A stretch of DNA of 64,000 bases, taken from assembly GCA_028752905.1 (NCBI GenBank), contig JAQNBH010000014.1, positions 19,735,490-19,799,489 of the forward strand, read 5' to 3'. The position numbers and the translations under genes are program-made. The notes below the pieces were generated by a model. The model was not told the DNA's origin and did no database searches. It saw only the letters and a program-made list of their open reading frames with translations. This DNA is from Cladorhizidae sp. MBARI D1340-BT2. Lineage: Eukaryota; Porifera; Demospongiae; Poecilosclerida; Cladorhizidae. Below, piece by piece: positions 1 through 12,463 of this stretch; position 1 is the first letter of the stretch, and each line of letters begins with the position of its first letter.

Positions 1-117
1 GTATATATACATACATACACATATAATTATAATATATATTATGTGTGTATACATACACATAGTATATATACGAACACATAATTATAATATATATTATGTG
101 TGTATACATACACAGAC
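1..117. repeat. AT-rich tandem duplication
   Basis: Two copies of a roughly 58-bp AT-rich unit lie in tandem. Each contains an ataattataatatatatta core followed by a tgtgtgtatacatacaca stretch. It is simple-sequence DNA with no coding signal. Confidence 0.8.
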
Positions 118-639
118 GTATTGTGGTTTCCTTGACAATACCAGTACAACAAAGCACAGATGGTAATCAATTCCTCCTCTATGGTAAGCAGATGGATAGC
201 TGAGACAAGTTATCAAAGTATATGACAGGCAGGGGGGAGGGGAAGAAGTTGGAGGGCAGAAAATAATAATTGTGATAAACATATGCCTACCTTGACCACC
301 AAAGGAGGCAAAGATTATCTCAATATCAGCACAGTTGAGGACAACCTCGTTAGTGTTTCCCGCACTACACAGGCACATATGCAGACACATGCACACACAC
401 AATCATGACAATGAATAACTGCGAGCAGCAGCAGTAGGAGGGGGAGGAGTTGGTGCAAGGGATAGGTGGGGGAGGAAGTGAAGGTGGAGGAGGAGGAAAA
501 GGAGGAGGAGGTGGAGGAGGAAGACGAGGAGGTAGAATTTACCATATATATACCACCAAAAAAAATTAAAAGCAAAGAACATCCGCACAGTGTGGGACAA
601 AGGGGTGCCAGTAACTTTGAAATTGCCAGTAACTCAATC
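118..639. other. Unassigned stretch with purine-rich GGA tract
   Basis: No gene is supported here. About 430-530 is an almost pure G/A run (ggaggaggaggt type). Short reading frames that cross it encode only Glu/Val or, on the other strand, Ser/Pro/Leu runs, as expected from low-complexity DNA. Confidence 0.6.
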
Positions 640-2738
640 ATACAGTGCATGTATGTGTGGCTCTAGTCATGTACTCATATACCATAAACATACACAGCAT
701 GTGTGTGTGGCTAGGTACACATACACCATAACCATACAGTGCATGTATGTGTGGCTAGACACTGGGCATGCACACATACACCATAACCATACAGTGCATG
801 TATGTGTGGCTAGACATTCACATACACCATAACCATACAGTGCATGTATGTGTGGCTAGACACTGGTCATGTACACATCAACCAGAAACATACAGTGCAT
901 GTGTGTGTGGCTAGACACTGGTCATGTACATGTACACATACACCATAAACATATGTACAGTGCATGTATGTGTGGCTAGACACTGGTCATGTACACATAC
1001 ACCATAAACATACAGTGCCTGTATGTGTGGCTACACACTGGTCATGCACACATCAACCATAAACATACAGTGCATGTATGTATGCCTAGACACTGGTCAT
1101 GCACACATCAACAATAAACATACAGTGCATGTATGTGTGGCTAGACACTGCTCATGTACACATACACCATAAACATATGTACAGTGCATGTATGTGTGGC
1201 TAGACACTGTTCATGCACACATCAACCATAAACATACAGTGCATGTATGTGTGGCTAGACACTGGTCATGCACACATCAACCATAAACATACAATGCATG
1301 TATGTGTGGCTAGACACTGGTCATGTACACATACACCATAAACATACAGTACATGTAGGTGTGGCTACACACTGGTCATGTACACATACCATAAACATAG
1401 AGTGCATGTATGTGTGGCTAGACACTGGTCATGCACACATCAACCATTAACATACAGTGCATGAATATGTGGCTAAGCACTGGTCATGCACACATCAACC
1501 ATAAACATACAGTGCATATATGTGTGGCTAGACACTGGTCATGCACACAGTTACCATAAACATACAGTGCATGTATGTGTGGCTAGACACTGGTCATGTA
1601 CACATCAACCATAAACATACAGTGCATGTATGTGTGGCTAGACACTGGTCATGCACACATCAACCATAAACATACAGTGCATGTATGTGTCGCTAGACAC
1701 TGGTCATGTACACAAACATAAACATACAGTGCATGTATGTGTGGCTAGACACTGGTCTTGCACACATCAACCTTAAACATACAGTGCATGTATGTGTGGC
1801 TAGACACTGGACATGTACACATAACCATAAACATACAGTGCATGTAGGTGTGGCTAGACACTGGTCATGTACACATACACTATAAACATACAGCGCATGT
1901 AGTTGTGGCTAGACACTGGTCATGTACATATACACCATAAACATATGTACAGTGCATGTATGTGTGGCTAGACACTGGTCATGCACACATCAACCATTAA
2001 ACATACAGTACATATATGTGTGGCTAGACACTGGTCATGTACACATACACCATAAACATATGTACAGTGCATGTATATGTGGCTAGACACTGGTCATGTA
2101 CGCATACACCATAAACATACAGTGCATGTATGTGTGGCTAGACACTGGTTATGCACACATCAACCATAAACATACAGTGCAATTATGTGTGGCTAGACAC
2201 TATTCATGTTCATTTTCACATACCATAAACATACAGTGCAAGTATGTGTGGCTAGACACTGGCCATGCACACATCAACCATAAACATATGTACAGTGCAT
2301 GTATGTGTGGCTAGACACTGGTCATGTACACATAACCATACACATACAGTGCATGTATGTGTGGCTAGACACTGACACATACACCATAAACATAGAGTGC
2401 ATGTATGTGGGGCTACACACTGGTCATGCACACACCAACCATAAACATACAGTGCAAGTATGTGTGGCTAGACACTATTCATATACACATCAACCATAAA
2501 CATACAGTGTAAGTATGTGTGGCTAGACACTATTCATGTACACATCAACCATAAACTTACAGTGCAAGTATGTGTGGCTAGACACTGGTCATGCAAACAT
2601 CAACCATTAAACATACTGTGCATGTATGTGTGGCTAGACTCTGGTCCTCTGGTCATCTACACACCAACCATAAACATAGAGTGCATGTATGTGTGGCTAG
2701 ACACTGGTCATGCACACATCAACCATAAACATAGAGTG
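640..2738. repeat. Minisatellite of about 57 bp
   Basis: About 35 imperfect copies of a unit built on cataaacatacagtgcatg followed by tatgtgtggctagacactgg and a catgcacacatcaac-type linker. Copy length varies from roughly 50 to 70 bp. The array stops at 2738 where a hAT transposon is inserted and resumes at 5582-5632. The short reading frames across it (many reading MYVWLDTGHAH) are by-products of the repeat. Confidence 0.95.
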
Positions 2739-5581
2739 CAGGGGCGGCTCTGGCGCACCGGCTGCACCGGCCATGGCCGGACCACTTTTTGGTGCCAGTA
2801 AAACCAAGTAGGAAAGGATTGCGAGAAAACGCCACAAAATATCACGCCTATTTTTCCACGGGCTGTGATTAGTACGTCCTATGGCTTGCTCAAGTTCGTT
2901 GTTGCCTGCAGCCCCAGACAATCTCCCCAAGGCTCTGCACCTTCCAACGGCATCCTTTTCTTTCCCAAAGAGACAGTTTGGATAGGCAAAACTTGTGAGC
3001 AGGGCCTGCCAATCTAGCTGGTTTCGTCAATGGACCTGGTTGCACTATGATGAGACCAAAGATGCTGTCAATTGCTTTCTCTGCTGGAAAGCTTTGAATG
3101 AAAAGAAGATTGCAGTTAAGCCTGGGAGCTCTGATGATGCCTTTGTAAGAATAATTTAAAAATTTGCCATAGTGACATTTATCAATTACTGGTTTTTATT
3201 GCTATATGGTTTTCTTGTTATGAAAAAAGCTATCAAGAGGATTTTCTAATTGGAAGGATGGTACTTTTTCATTTCGACAGCATGAAAAGAGCCTATGCCA
3301 CAAGTTAGCCGTAGAGAAGCTAATCACGTTGCCAGCTACCACTCGTGATGTGGGTGAAATGCTGTCTCATTCACTGGTCGAGGAAAGAGCAAAAAATCGG
3401 CACTGGCACCTGAAGGTCTTGTCTAGTTTACAATATCTTGCCAGGCAAGAATGTGGAATTAGAGGTCATGATGACACATGTGAGGGGAATCTACACCAGT
3501 TGATGAAATTTATCAGTAAAGATGATTCCATGGTAAACAAAATGTTTCATATAGTGTTAGCCATTCATTCTAGCCAGAGGTAACACATAACTTACACCTT
3601 ACAGTGTCAGGAATGGCTGAAGAGGAAAAGAGAGTGCTACATGAGCCATGTAACACAGAATGAGATGCTGAAAATAATGGCAATGAATGTGTTACGGGAA
3701 ATAGCAAGTTATTTGCAAGTTGCTGATTTCTCTACGATTATGATGGACGAGTGTACAGATTTTTCCAACAGAGAACAGGTAACTTGACACATCTATGAAA
3801 AATAGTATGTATTGTTATGATGGTTACTTTGCAGGTTGTTATGGTTTTGCGGTGGGTTGATGAAGAGCTTCTGGTTCATGAAGATTTTGTTGGACTTTAT
3901 GAGGTACCTTCCATTGAAGCTTCCACTCTAGTTCATGTAGTTAAGGATACCCTACTTCGACTAAACCTTTCTCTTGCCAAAGCTAGGGGTCAGTGCTACG
4001 ATGGTGCAAGGAACATGAGTGGGGTGAGAAATGGTGCTGCCAAACAAATACAGGATGAACAACCAAATGCTTTTTTCACACACTGCTATGGCCACTCGCT
4101 GAACTTAGCAGTATCAGACACTATTAGGCAATGCAACACCATGAAAAAAGTATTGGATATGACACATGAGATAACAAAATTGGTTAAGTATTCACCTCGC
4201 AGAGAGGCTCTTTTTAGAGATATTAAGGGTGACATGGCACCTGGTAGTCCTGGTGTTCGTGTGCTTTGTCCAACTCGGTGGACAGTCAAAGCCGATTCGA
4301 TGCAGAGCATCATTCAGAACTATTCTGTGCTTCAGGGAACTGTGGGACAGGGCAGTAGAGATAGTTCATGATAGTGAGACGATCGCTCGCATTAGGGGGT
4401 TTCTGCACAGATGCAGTCGTTTGACTTTTTCTTTGGATAAGTTCTTGGTGAAAATCTTCTTCGCCACACCGATAACTTGAGCAGGACACTGCAAAAGAAA
4501 AATTATTCAGCAGTTGAAGGGCAACTAACAACAGAACAGACCAAACGAACTCTCATGGCCATTAGAAATGAAGAAGGTTTTGGCATGTTCTGGGGAAAGG
4601 TTAACAGAATGGCCTCTGATTTGGATGTAAATGATCCAGTGCTTCCCAGATGAAGGAAAGTGCCAAGAAGATTTGAAGAGGGTAATGCACCACCAGAGTA
4701 TCCATCAATTCCAAAAGATTTGTATAGGAAAGTATACTTTGAAGCCCTAGATCTTTTAGTGCTAGCTCTCAAAGATAGGTTTGATCAGCCTGGCTACAAG
4801 ATATATGGTTGCATGGAATCACTCCTTCTAAAAGCCACTCAGAAGAAGGACTACTCAGATGAACTTAAGAAAGTGCTTGAAGTTTACACTACTGATCTGA
4901 ACGTCTCTAGTCTGCAAATACATCTTGACATTTTTAGTAGCAATGTACCAAAGGAAATGAGCAACATCTTTGACATTATCAAGTATTTGCAAAAGCTGAC
5001 AGGAGCAGAAAGGGAGCTGATACGAGAAGTAATAACCTTGACAAAGTTAATACTTGTGATGCCGGCCACTAACAGCACAAGTGAACGGTCATTCAGTGCA
5101 ATGCGTCGCATCAAATCTTACCTACGATCAACAATGACTCAATAAATATTGAACAGTTTAATGGTGTTACACGTTCATAAGGATAAAACTGACAATTTAG
5201 ATTTATCTTGTGTAGCCAATGAATTTGTAGTTAAGGGGGATCGCAGAAGTAATGTTTTTGGTAAATTTTGATATGCTCTTGAACATTATTATTCTCAATT
5301 TATTTCCCATTTCCTTGCAACCTGGCCTGACTACATAAAACTGGCAGTGCTCATTGTGAAAATGCATGTTTACAGTTAGCAATATTGTGTCACCAGAAAT
5401 TGTTAATGATTTTGAATGTCAAGGTGAATAATCATTTTGCTTTAGCAGTACTAAACTTAATTTCCATCAAACACGTTTTGCGCACAAGATTTCCTTTGAT
5501 CTGTAAAGGAACGCTTAAGCCACACCCAAACAACGCCCATTTCCAGGCCGGACCGTCTCAAAACTGCCAGAGCCTACCCTG
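2739..5581 (+). mobile_element. hAT transposon 1, inserted in the minisatellite
   Basis: The left end reads CAGGGGCGGCTCTGGC. The inverted right end reads CAGGGTAGGCTCTGGC, a 14/16 match. The 5 bp gagtg occurs on both sides (2734-2738 and 5582-5586), and the same minisatellite continues on both flanks. The interior encodes a ZMYM1-like hAT transposase with TTF zinc finger, RNase H-like core and C-terminal dimerisation region. A 5-bp duplication is shorter than the usual 8 bp for hAT but has been reported for some hAT groups. Because the target is itself repetitive, the true duplication length cannot be fixed from one copy. The element is dead (see its gene). Confidence 0.88.
2881..5145 (+). 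pseudogene. hAT transposase (ZMYM/TTF type), broken
   Basis: This is a cut-and-paste transposase. The N-terminal part reads a TTF zinc finger (SSWFRQWTWLHYDE, then CFLC), with a TAG at 2983 just before it. An intron of 85 bp fits 3145-3229 (GTAAGA donor), which joins the frame to RGFSNWKDGTFSF. Further introns fit at 3532-3606 and about 3779-3834. The catalytic core shows MMDECTDFSN and RGQCYDGARNMSG. The C-terminal dimerisation motif SERSFSAMRRIKSYLRSTM lies near 5080-5135. The frame shifts around 4330-4480, and a TGA occurs at 4652. The layout matches the DUF4371 plus hAT C-terminal family. It is not functional as read. Confidence 0.88.
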
Positions 5582-5632
5582 GAGTGCATGTATGTGTGGC
5601 TAGACTGGTCATGTACACATCAACCATAAACA
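5582..5632. repeat. Minisatellite remnant right of hAT 1
   Basis: One further unit (gagtgcatgtatgtgtggct, then catgtacacatcaaccataa) continues the array interrupted at 2739. It fixes the right end of the insertion. Confidence 0.9.
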
Positions 5633-5799
5633 TTGGCTTGATTAAATATATACGGTATATATACTATTCCCTTCTTTCTGCATTGTCAATTAAATGCAAC
5701 CATTATTCCTGATGAAGGCTAGGGCATGCCTAAACTTCAAGTTGAATCCAATATAGTTGACTTGTTTATAAACAAAACTTTATGTGGTTGCTGCTGTCT

Positions 5800-6230
5800 C
5801 TATTAGAGCTACTGCAGTCCAACAGTTACAATGTCAAGCAAGAGCTACACCAGCTACCATCAGTCTCAAACTCCAAGCTTCTGAGAATCTACAGCTACAC
5901 CATTTTACCATCAGTAGATTCTGAGACTCTACAGTACACCAATCCAACATCAATAGCTTCTGTGACTCTAGAGCTACACCAGTCCATCATCAGTAGCTTC
6001 TGAGATCTGAGACTCTACAACAACACCAGTACACCATCATTAGCTTCTGTGAGACTCAAGAGCTACACCAGTCCACCATCGGTAGCTTCTATGACTCTAG
6101 AGCTACACCAGTCCAACATCAGTAGCTTCTGTGACTCTAGAGCTACACCAGTCTACCATCAGTAGCTTCTCAGACTGTACAGATACACCAGTCTACCATC
6201 AGTAGCTTCTGTGACCCTAGAGCTGAGTCA
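5800..6230. repeat. Minisatellite of about 40 bp
   Basis: About ten degenerate copies built on agctacaccagtccaacatc followed by agtagcttctgtgactctag. The period is about 40 bp. The ORF at 5782-6003 only reads through the repeat. Confidence 0.88.
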
Positions 6231-6685
6231 TTCCATGTCAAACAACCCAATGGGTTTAATACCACCATCTTCGATTTTGCTGAAATTTGGTATATAGGGT
6301 GTTGGCATAACTATCAAATATCGGACAAGTAGTTTTGGAGATATTGGGCCTCAAAATTCGGCATTACCCCCAAAAATGTGCGTGGCCACCAATTTTGAGG
6401 CGCTGATATCTCGGAAACCAGTGGGTATAATTTGATGAAACTGGTGTCATTGGAAAGCTAGTTTGATAAGGATTCCAAATCTGTCATGATTTCCTTGGTA
6501 GGTGAAAGTTAAATTCTGGTGATCTCTGATCTTTTGTTTGACCTTGAATTCGACCTTGTGGCCCACGTGATCTTGAAATGACTTCAAGTCAAAATTGAAC
6601 TCCAAGATGTTATCTCAAGATATAAAAAAAAATCCAGGTGTAATATTTGTAGTTTAGTAGTAAAATACACTTAAAGTGGACACAC
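6231..6685. other. Unassigned non-coding stretch
   Basis: No open frame of note and no motif I recognise. It contains phrases such as gctgaaatttggtatatagg and gatatctcggaaaccagtgg. This kind of text looks like an old interspersed repeat, but no second copy is present in the window. Confidence 0.3.
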
Positions 6686-6830
6686 CTGACCAGTTTGCAC
6701 ATGCTTCCTAGGATAGGCTGGAAATCTGCGATTACATGAGTGAGTTTGCACTTGCTTCCTAGGATAGGCTGGAAATTTGCAATCATCTGTGATTACATGA
6801 GTGAGTTTGCACTTGTTTCGTAGGATAGGA
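6686..6830. repeat. Short tandem repeat of about 60 bp
   Basis: Two and a half copies of a unit containing cttcctaggataggctggaa and gattacatgagtgagtttgc. Simple local duplication. Confidence 0.8.
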
Positions 6831-7334
6831 ACAATAGGACAAGAGGAGGAGGTGGGATAGAGGAAGTCACATTTTTTTAAATTTGGCTATGCTCTAGATA
6901 GGACCGAGCCACTTCATTTATACCTCTCAAAGGAGATGCAGCTAAAAGCTAGACACATGAGATGCAACAGCAAGTTGGTTTAACTCAACTAACATTGACT
7001 CACTTCAACTGTAATGCCCAAAATCCCTCTGAAGGTGAAGTTCTTCAGATCAGGGGCGAGCTCCAATTTATAGTTACATGGAACCACTTTGGTTGGAAAG
7101 TGCTCAAAAGGTTTAGTTTCCTCCGCCATTAATGCTTGTACAGGGCTACAGAGGACAACTGAAAGTGAAGTCTTCAGTTCTAGTAATTTCTCGTACAGGA
7201 CAACACGCCCGATCTGCTCGTGCGCGCATGCTCAATATTTTTGAAGGCATCCATGTTGGCACAGGGCAATGACTAATGATGAGGAAAAAGAATACTCGGT
7301 GTGCTACTGTACCGAGTCTAAACAGTCCCATATA
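6831..7334. other. Unassigned stretch
   Basis: No supported gene. The minus-strand ORF of 61 codons at 7146-7331 has no recognisable motif and no splice context that persuades me. Confidence 0.3.
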
Positions 7335-7770
7335 CGAGTGACCCTAAGCACTCTGGACAGTCTCTAACAATCCAGGACAGTACCTAGCACTCCTGGACAG
7401 TCTCTATCACTCGTGTACAGTACGCAGCACTTCTGGACAGTTCCTAGTGCTCCAGTTTCTAGCACACCAGTCCCTGGCATTCCTAGGAAGTCCCTAATAT
7501 TCTTGACAGACCCTGGCACTCCTGGAAGGTTCTTAGTGTTCTTGGAAAGTCCTTAACTCTCCTGGACATTCCCTAGACTCTTTGACAGTTCCTAGATCTC
7601 CTTGGACAGTTCCTAGCTCTCATGGAGAGTTCCTAGCACTACTGGACAGTTCCTAGCACTCTTGGACAGTTCCTAGCACTCCTCGACAGTTCCTAGTACT
7701 CATGGAGAGTTCCCAGCTCTCCTGGACAGTTCGTAGCACTCCGCGACAGTATAAGATTCTGGACAATACT
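7335..7770. repeat. Minisatellite of about 20 bp
   Basis: Roughly twenty copies of a unit near cctagcactcctggacagtt, degenerate towards both ends. Pure tandem repeat with no conserved frame. Confidence 0.9.
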
Positions 7771-7845
7771 TGGCATGTGATTTGTTCTTTAGGGCTGATA
7801 GTATATATATCTGTATGTGCAGGTATTCATCTTGCAGCTTCACTA

Positions 7846-7970
7846 GAGCTTGCACTAGTGAAGTCTAGCTCAAGCTGTTGTCTAGCAAAGCTGCATTTAA
7901 CTAGGCTAGAGCTTGCACTGGTGTAGTCTAGTTTGAGCTGTTGGCTAGCAAGGCTGTATCTAAAACCCTA
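7846..7970. repeat. Tandem duplication of about 62 bp
   Basis: Two units each beginning ctagagcttgcact and containing agctgttg and ctagcaa. Imperfect direct repeat. Confidence 0.8.
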
Positions 7971-8209
7971 CTCAACCAGAATAATATCCCATTGCTGGAA
8001 AATGAAATAGTTATATTAGAGATGTTCTGTGGAGAGATGCTGTTCTACTAAGTATAACGTTCAACACAGCTTGTGTAAGACGCTTATGAGGTCTAGTGGT
8101 AAAGTCTTATTCAAGTCGGTGATGCCGAAATGAGGAGAGGCTAATTTAAACTTGAAGCGGTTATACTGTTATCTACTCTGTCAACTGAGGGTTGTTGAAA
8201 GCTTATAAT

Positions 8210-8931
8210 TAGACATGGGTTTTTTATGTGATCACATAAAACATATGTTTTCACATAAAAGTGCCTTTTTCCGTGACTGTAAGAAATTAACTCTGTAATC
8301 AGGAAGTAAGACATGAAATAAATACCAACTGTAAACAACTAGACAAAAACATGAGCTGTGTTTCAGTCAGCATTTATTTAACACCACCCAGACACTTGTG
8401 GCTCTGGGACAGGACCGTGGCAACTGACAGGGCTACAAATTAGTGCTTTATCTTTAATATCAGCATTGCTGGCCAAAAGGGATTGCTGTTATAGAACATG
8501 TTCAACTCTGTGTTGGAGAGAAACCCTGATGTTCTGGTGCTACACTCAATTGTGGGGTGCTTGAAAGGTGAAGAAGGATCCCTCCCCAACGGATTTGGTC
8601 CTAGAGACGCAACTTCAAGTTCTGCCCTTGACGTGGAGAGAACCTTTTCGGTCGACAAAACTGTGTTGACTGACCGGCGCCACCATTTGACTGAAGAGAA
8701 TATGGTCAAAATTATGGTGACCACACTGTTTCTATTCTCGTGCTGCTGACTGCTAGTTGTTCTATCCCGTAATAAAATGTTTAAAACCGTTTGTTTCAGA
8801 TATATAGCCCCAACTTATCTGAATTTCAGAATCACCATATTTTGGTATTTTCAGCACATAATTTACCACCAAAAATGACATAAAAACATCATATTTCTGC
8901 TGAACAAAATGACATAAAAATCCCATGTCTA
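8210..8931 (+). mobile_element. Internally deleted hAT element (hAT 2)
   Basis: Terminal inverted repeats read TAGACATGGGTTTTTTATGT on the left and TAGACATGGGATTTTTATGT when the right end is inverted. The 8-bp flanks cttataat (8202-8209) and cgtataat (8932-8939) agree at 7 of 8 positions and fit the hAT target pattern nTnnnnAn. At 722 bp it keeps only the tail of a transposase, so it is a non-autonomous deletion derivative. Confidence 0.88.
8498..8749 (+). pseudogene. hAT transposase C-terminal fragment
   Basis: The frame reads a hAT dimerisation tail: ALDVERTFSVDKTVLTDRRH followed by LTEENM. This matches the conserved S-x-E-R-x-F-S and LTEEN signatures of the hAT C-terminal domain. The RNase H-like catalytic part and zinc finger are missing. 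It lies entirely within the inverted repeats of hAT 2. Confidence 0.75.
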
Positions 8932-9082
8932 CGTATAATGTACGGGATCTTGTTTAGCCACAAGGTCTACTGCTGTAGTGTGCTTTCAACAAGATGATTG
9001 AGTTAGGTTAACTACTAGTTTTGTATGGAGCATCCTCGAGCGTATATCTACGCTGACCATGAATGCCACATAATTACATCAT

Positions 9083-9648
9083 ATGTATATATATATATAT
9101 ATATACATACACATATGCGTGGTGATTTATATCATATATAGCTACCATTGGTCTCGATAGCTGACTACTACCACATACGTACTGCACCTATAATGCGTGG
9201 TGATTTATATCATAGCTACCATTGGTCTCCATATCTCACTACTGCCACATATGTACTGCAACTATAATGCGTGGTGATTTATATCATAGCTACCATTGGT
9301 CTCCATATCTCACTACTGCCACATATGTACTGCACCTATAATGCGTGGTGATTTATATCATAGCTACCATTGGTCTCCTTAGCTGACTACTACCACATAC
9401 GTACTGCACCTATAATGTGAGGTGATTTATATCATAGCTACCATTGGTCTCCATATTTCACTACTGCCACATACGTACTGCACCTATAATGTGTGGTGAT
9501 TTATATCATAGCTACCATTGGTCTCCATAGCTGACTACTGCCACATACGTACTGCACCTATAATGCGTGGTGATTTATACCATAGCTACCATTGGTCTCC
9601 ATATTTCACTACTGCCACATACATACTGCACCTATAATGTGTGGTGAG
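9083..9648. repeat. (TA)n followed by a 74-bp minisatellite
   Basis: A short (ta)n run at 9083-9104 leads into about seven copies of a 74-bp unit (gcgtggtgatttatatcata, gctaccattggtctccatat, actgccacatacgtactgca). Copies differ by a few substitutions only. Confidence 0.93.
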
Positions 9649-10560
9649 GTGGGGACAATATACTTTGACTGGTGCAGAATAGTATGTTTTTTCCCCTTCA
9701 GGACAAGATTCGTGCTCAGGACAGCGGCACCCTGCTACTTTGCCAGTGGCTGTAGTCCTAGGTCACGTGAGATGACCTGGAAGTTCTTGCAGGAGAGATG
9801 GAGTGAGATCAAGGAGAGGTTCCAAGCTGCACTCCTTTTGGCCAGGATTATTGACATAAGATATAATTGGGAAAGCGTAGGGAGGGAGAGGGTGGGGGGG
9901 GAGGAAGGGCATCAAATACTTCAAATTTGCCTCAGCTTATGTATAATAGAAGTCAATTTTTAAAAAAACCAAATGCTGTGCTGCAGTTCCTTGCTAGTTC
10001 TGTTCACAAGGGAAACGCAATTATTTAGGGCCGATAATGGATATTCTGCTGAGCATGGAGGTTTCATGTTCCTGAGGATAGCGGATATATCTGTATCAGG
10101 CTATTACAAAGAAGCTTTGCTAGAGCTCACAAGTTGAAATCTACCTCAGCTGGCAAGTCTGTATAATCCTTCTCTACTAGAAAAACATCAGATTTTCTGA
10201 AATTACTTGATACAGCAGCAAGCTAGCCCATAGCTAAAATGACCACTATGGTGCTTGGCATGAGTGATAGTGAGCACACACAAAACATTCCATGTTTCCT
10301 TCACTTTTATTGTCACTACAAGCATATTATTCCACTTACATGGTGGGAGCCCTCAAGTGATGAGGATGGCAGCCTTGACTCCTGCTGTGACTTGATCAAA
10401 TTAGAAGTCTAGTGTGGTGAAGGAGAAGTCTATACTAACCACTGACAGCAGTTACTTCCAGTCTAGTCTGGGGCCCTCGAGGACAGGCCCGAATGTAAAC
10501 TTACATGATGCGTTGCATATTTTGTGTCTAGGAACTCACTAATATCATATTTCTTGATGT
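9649..10560. other. Unassigned stretch
   Basis: The plus frame that ends at 9963 (123 codons, starting in the repeat at 9592) shows no motif I recognise. It could be a last exon, with phrases such as MTWKFLQERWSEIKERF, but acceptor and partner exons are not clear. Nothing else is supported. Confidence 0.3.
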
Positions 10561-11290
10561 GTGCTTTTTGTCCCACAGCATTACTTGTTAAGTGTGTGCT
10601 GATATAGCATTGGTTATATATGGGCCACCCCCACCCATAGTATATGTATGTACCATATGCCCACAGTATTACTTGGTAAGTGTATGCTAGTATAGCATGG
10701 GGTATATATGGGGCACCCCTACCCCTACTGTATATGTATGTACCATAATATGCCCACAGCATTACTTGTTAAGTGTGTGCTGGTATAGCATGGAGTATAT
10801 ATGAGTCACCCTAATCCCTACTGTATATGTATGTACCATATGCCGACAGCATTACTTGTTAAGTGTGTGCTGGTATAGCATGGGGTATATATGGGTCACT
10901 CGCACCCCTACTGTATATGTATGTACCATATGCCCACAGCATTACTTGTTAAGTGTGTGCTGGTATAGCATGGGGTATATATGGGTCACCCCCACCCCTA
11001 CAGTATATTTATGTACCATATGCCCACAGCATTACTTGTTAAGTGTGTGCTGGTATAGCATGGGGTATATAAGGGTCACCCCTCCTGTATATGTATGTAC
11101 CATAATTATGCCACATTAGTTGCTAAGTGTGTGCTGGTATAGCATGGGGTATATATGAGTCTCCCCATCCCCTACTATATATGTATGTACCATATGCCCA
11201 CAGCAGTACTTGTTAAGTGTGTGCTTGTATAGCATGGGATATATATATATGAGTCACCACCACCTCTACTGTATATATATGTACCATAAG
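10561..11290. repeat. Minisatellite of about 90 bp
   Basis: About eight copies of a unit containing cacagcattacttgttaagt, gtgtgctggtatagcatggg and gtatatgtatgtaccatatg. The ORFs at 10463-10762 (minus) and 10856-11119 (plus) are translations of the repeat. Confidence 0.93.
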
Positions 11291-12440
11291 GTCTCAGGGT
11301 TTATAATTCCATGATTTCATTTAACTTAGTCTTTAAAGTGGGTGTGGCCATCCATATGTCCAACATTTAAGATCATATAGGAATCAGTTCAATCTTAGAG
11401 AAACCTTGTCTTGTTAGTTACTCTTGTCTCCATAAGTTTACTTACTCTGCTTGATGCTACTAGATTCTAGCCACTCTTTGGCCTTCATTGTGAGAGCTAT
11501 ATAGGAGCATACAAAATACTGACTAGTAGTCGAGGTCATTCCTGTTTTCTTTGCTTATGCTCAGAGTACATACCTGAGACTAAATTTTCGTGAATTAGAA
11601 ATAAAACACGAATATATAAGTCCTCAGGAATGTTGGCCTTTCCTGTAATATGATCTCTATAATGTGCTTATTAGAAGAAGTTGGTATAAACCCTACACCA
11701 CTAAGTGCCCAAATTAAAACCAGCTGCTAAGTGAAAATTAAAATATTGTGACACACGTATTCCTGTATGTGAAATAGTAATGGCAAGTGTCTAGTGTGTC
11801 TTCTTCATGGCTTGAAAGTTCTACCAGGTAAGCATTGTTGATATGCTGGCTAGCCTAGCAACAATCTAATCACTGGGAATAGTTTTTGTTTCTCTAGCAC
11901 TCTAGTCTTTAGGTTAAACAGCACAGCAGTTATTGTAGCTTTAGATAGCTGGTACAGCTGGTACCTTGGTCTTCTAACCTCTAGTACACGAGGCAATGAT
12001 TTTCTACTTTCACATTAAGTGAAACCATTTGCCACCTTGAGCTAGCAATATAAGCACTGTAGCTATTCACTTTTTAATTGCTTTTGTAGAAGACAATGAT
12101 GCTTGCCATCGTAAACCTCACAATTTCACAAACCAGGTGTTATTCTGGTAGAGTAGGGTTAGATGCAGCCTTGCCAACCAACAGCTCGTGTTGAATTTTA
12201 CTGTGCGAGCTAACTTTTGATGATGGCTTCCAATTTAAATTCCATCATGAAACATGAAATCCCTGCATGCATGGATATGTCTGCTATCAGCCCTATTGAG
12301 TTAAAACTGAATACCTCCTCTCATCATCCCATTACTCTGCTAGCTGCTGCTCAGGTGGCCAGCTACTCAGCTTACAAGTACTGGCAGTCATTGTAGTTCA
12401 TATTCAAGTTCTGTTTGTTCATGCTCAGAGGAACCGCCCC
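11291..12440. other. Unassigned stretch upstream of an aminopeptidase exon
   Basis: AT-rich sequence without supported ORFs. It may be intron of the gene whose last exon follows, but I could not place any upstream aminopeptidase exon in it. Confidence 0.3.
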
Positions 12441-12463
12441 CAAACTAACTTCCACTTGTATGC

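Noticed and set aside
466..666. Acidic protein from the GGA tract
   Set aside because: Low-complexity translation without start context or conservation signal.
640..2801. CRISPR-like array or repeated small genes
   Set aside because: Units are tandem with no unique spacers, copies drift in length, and the genome is eukaryotic. The repeated MYVWLDTGHAH frames only translate the minisatellite.
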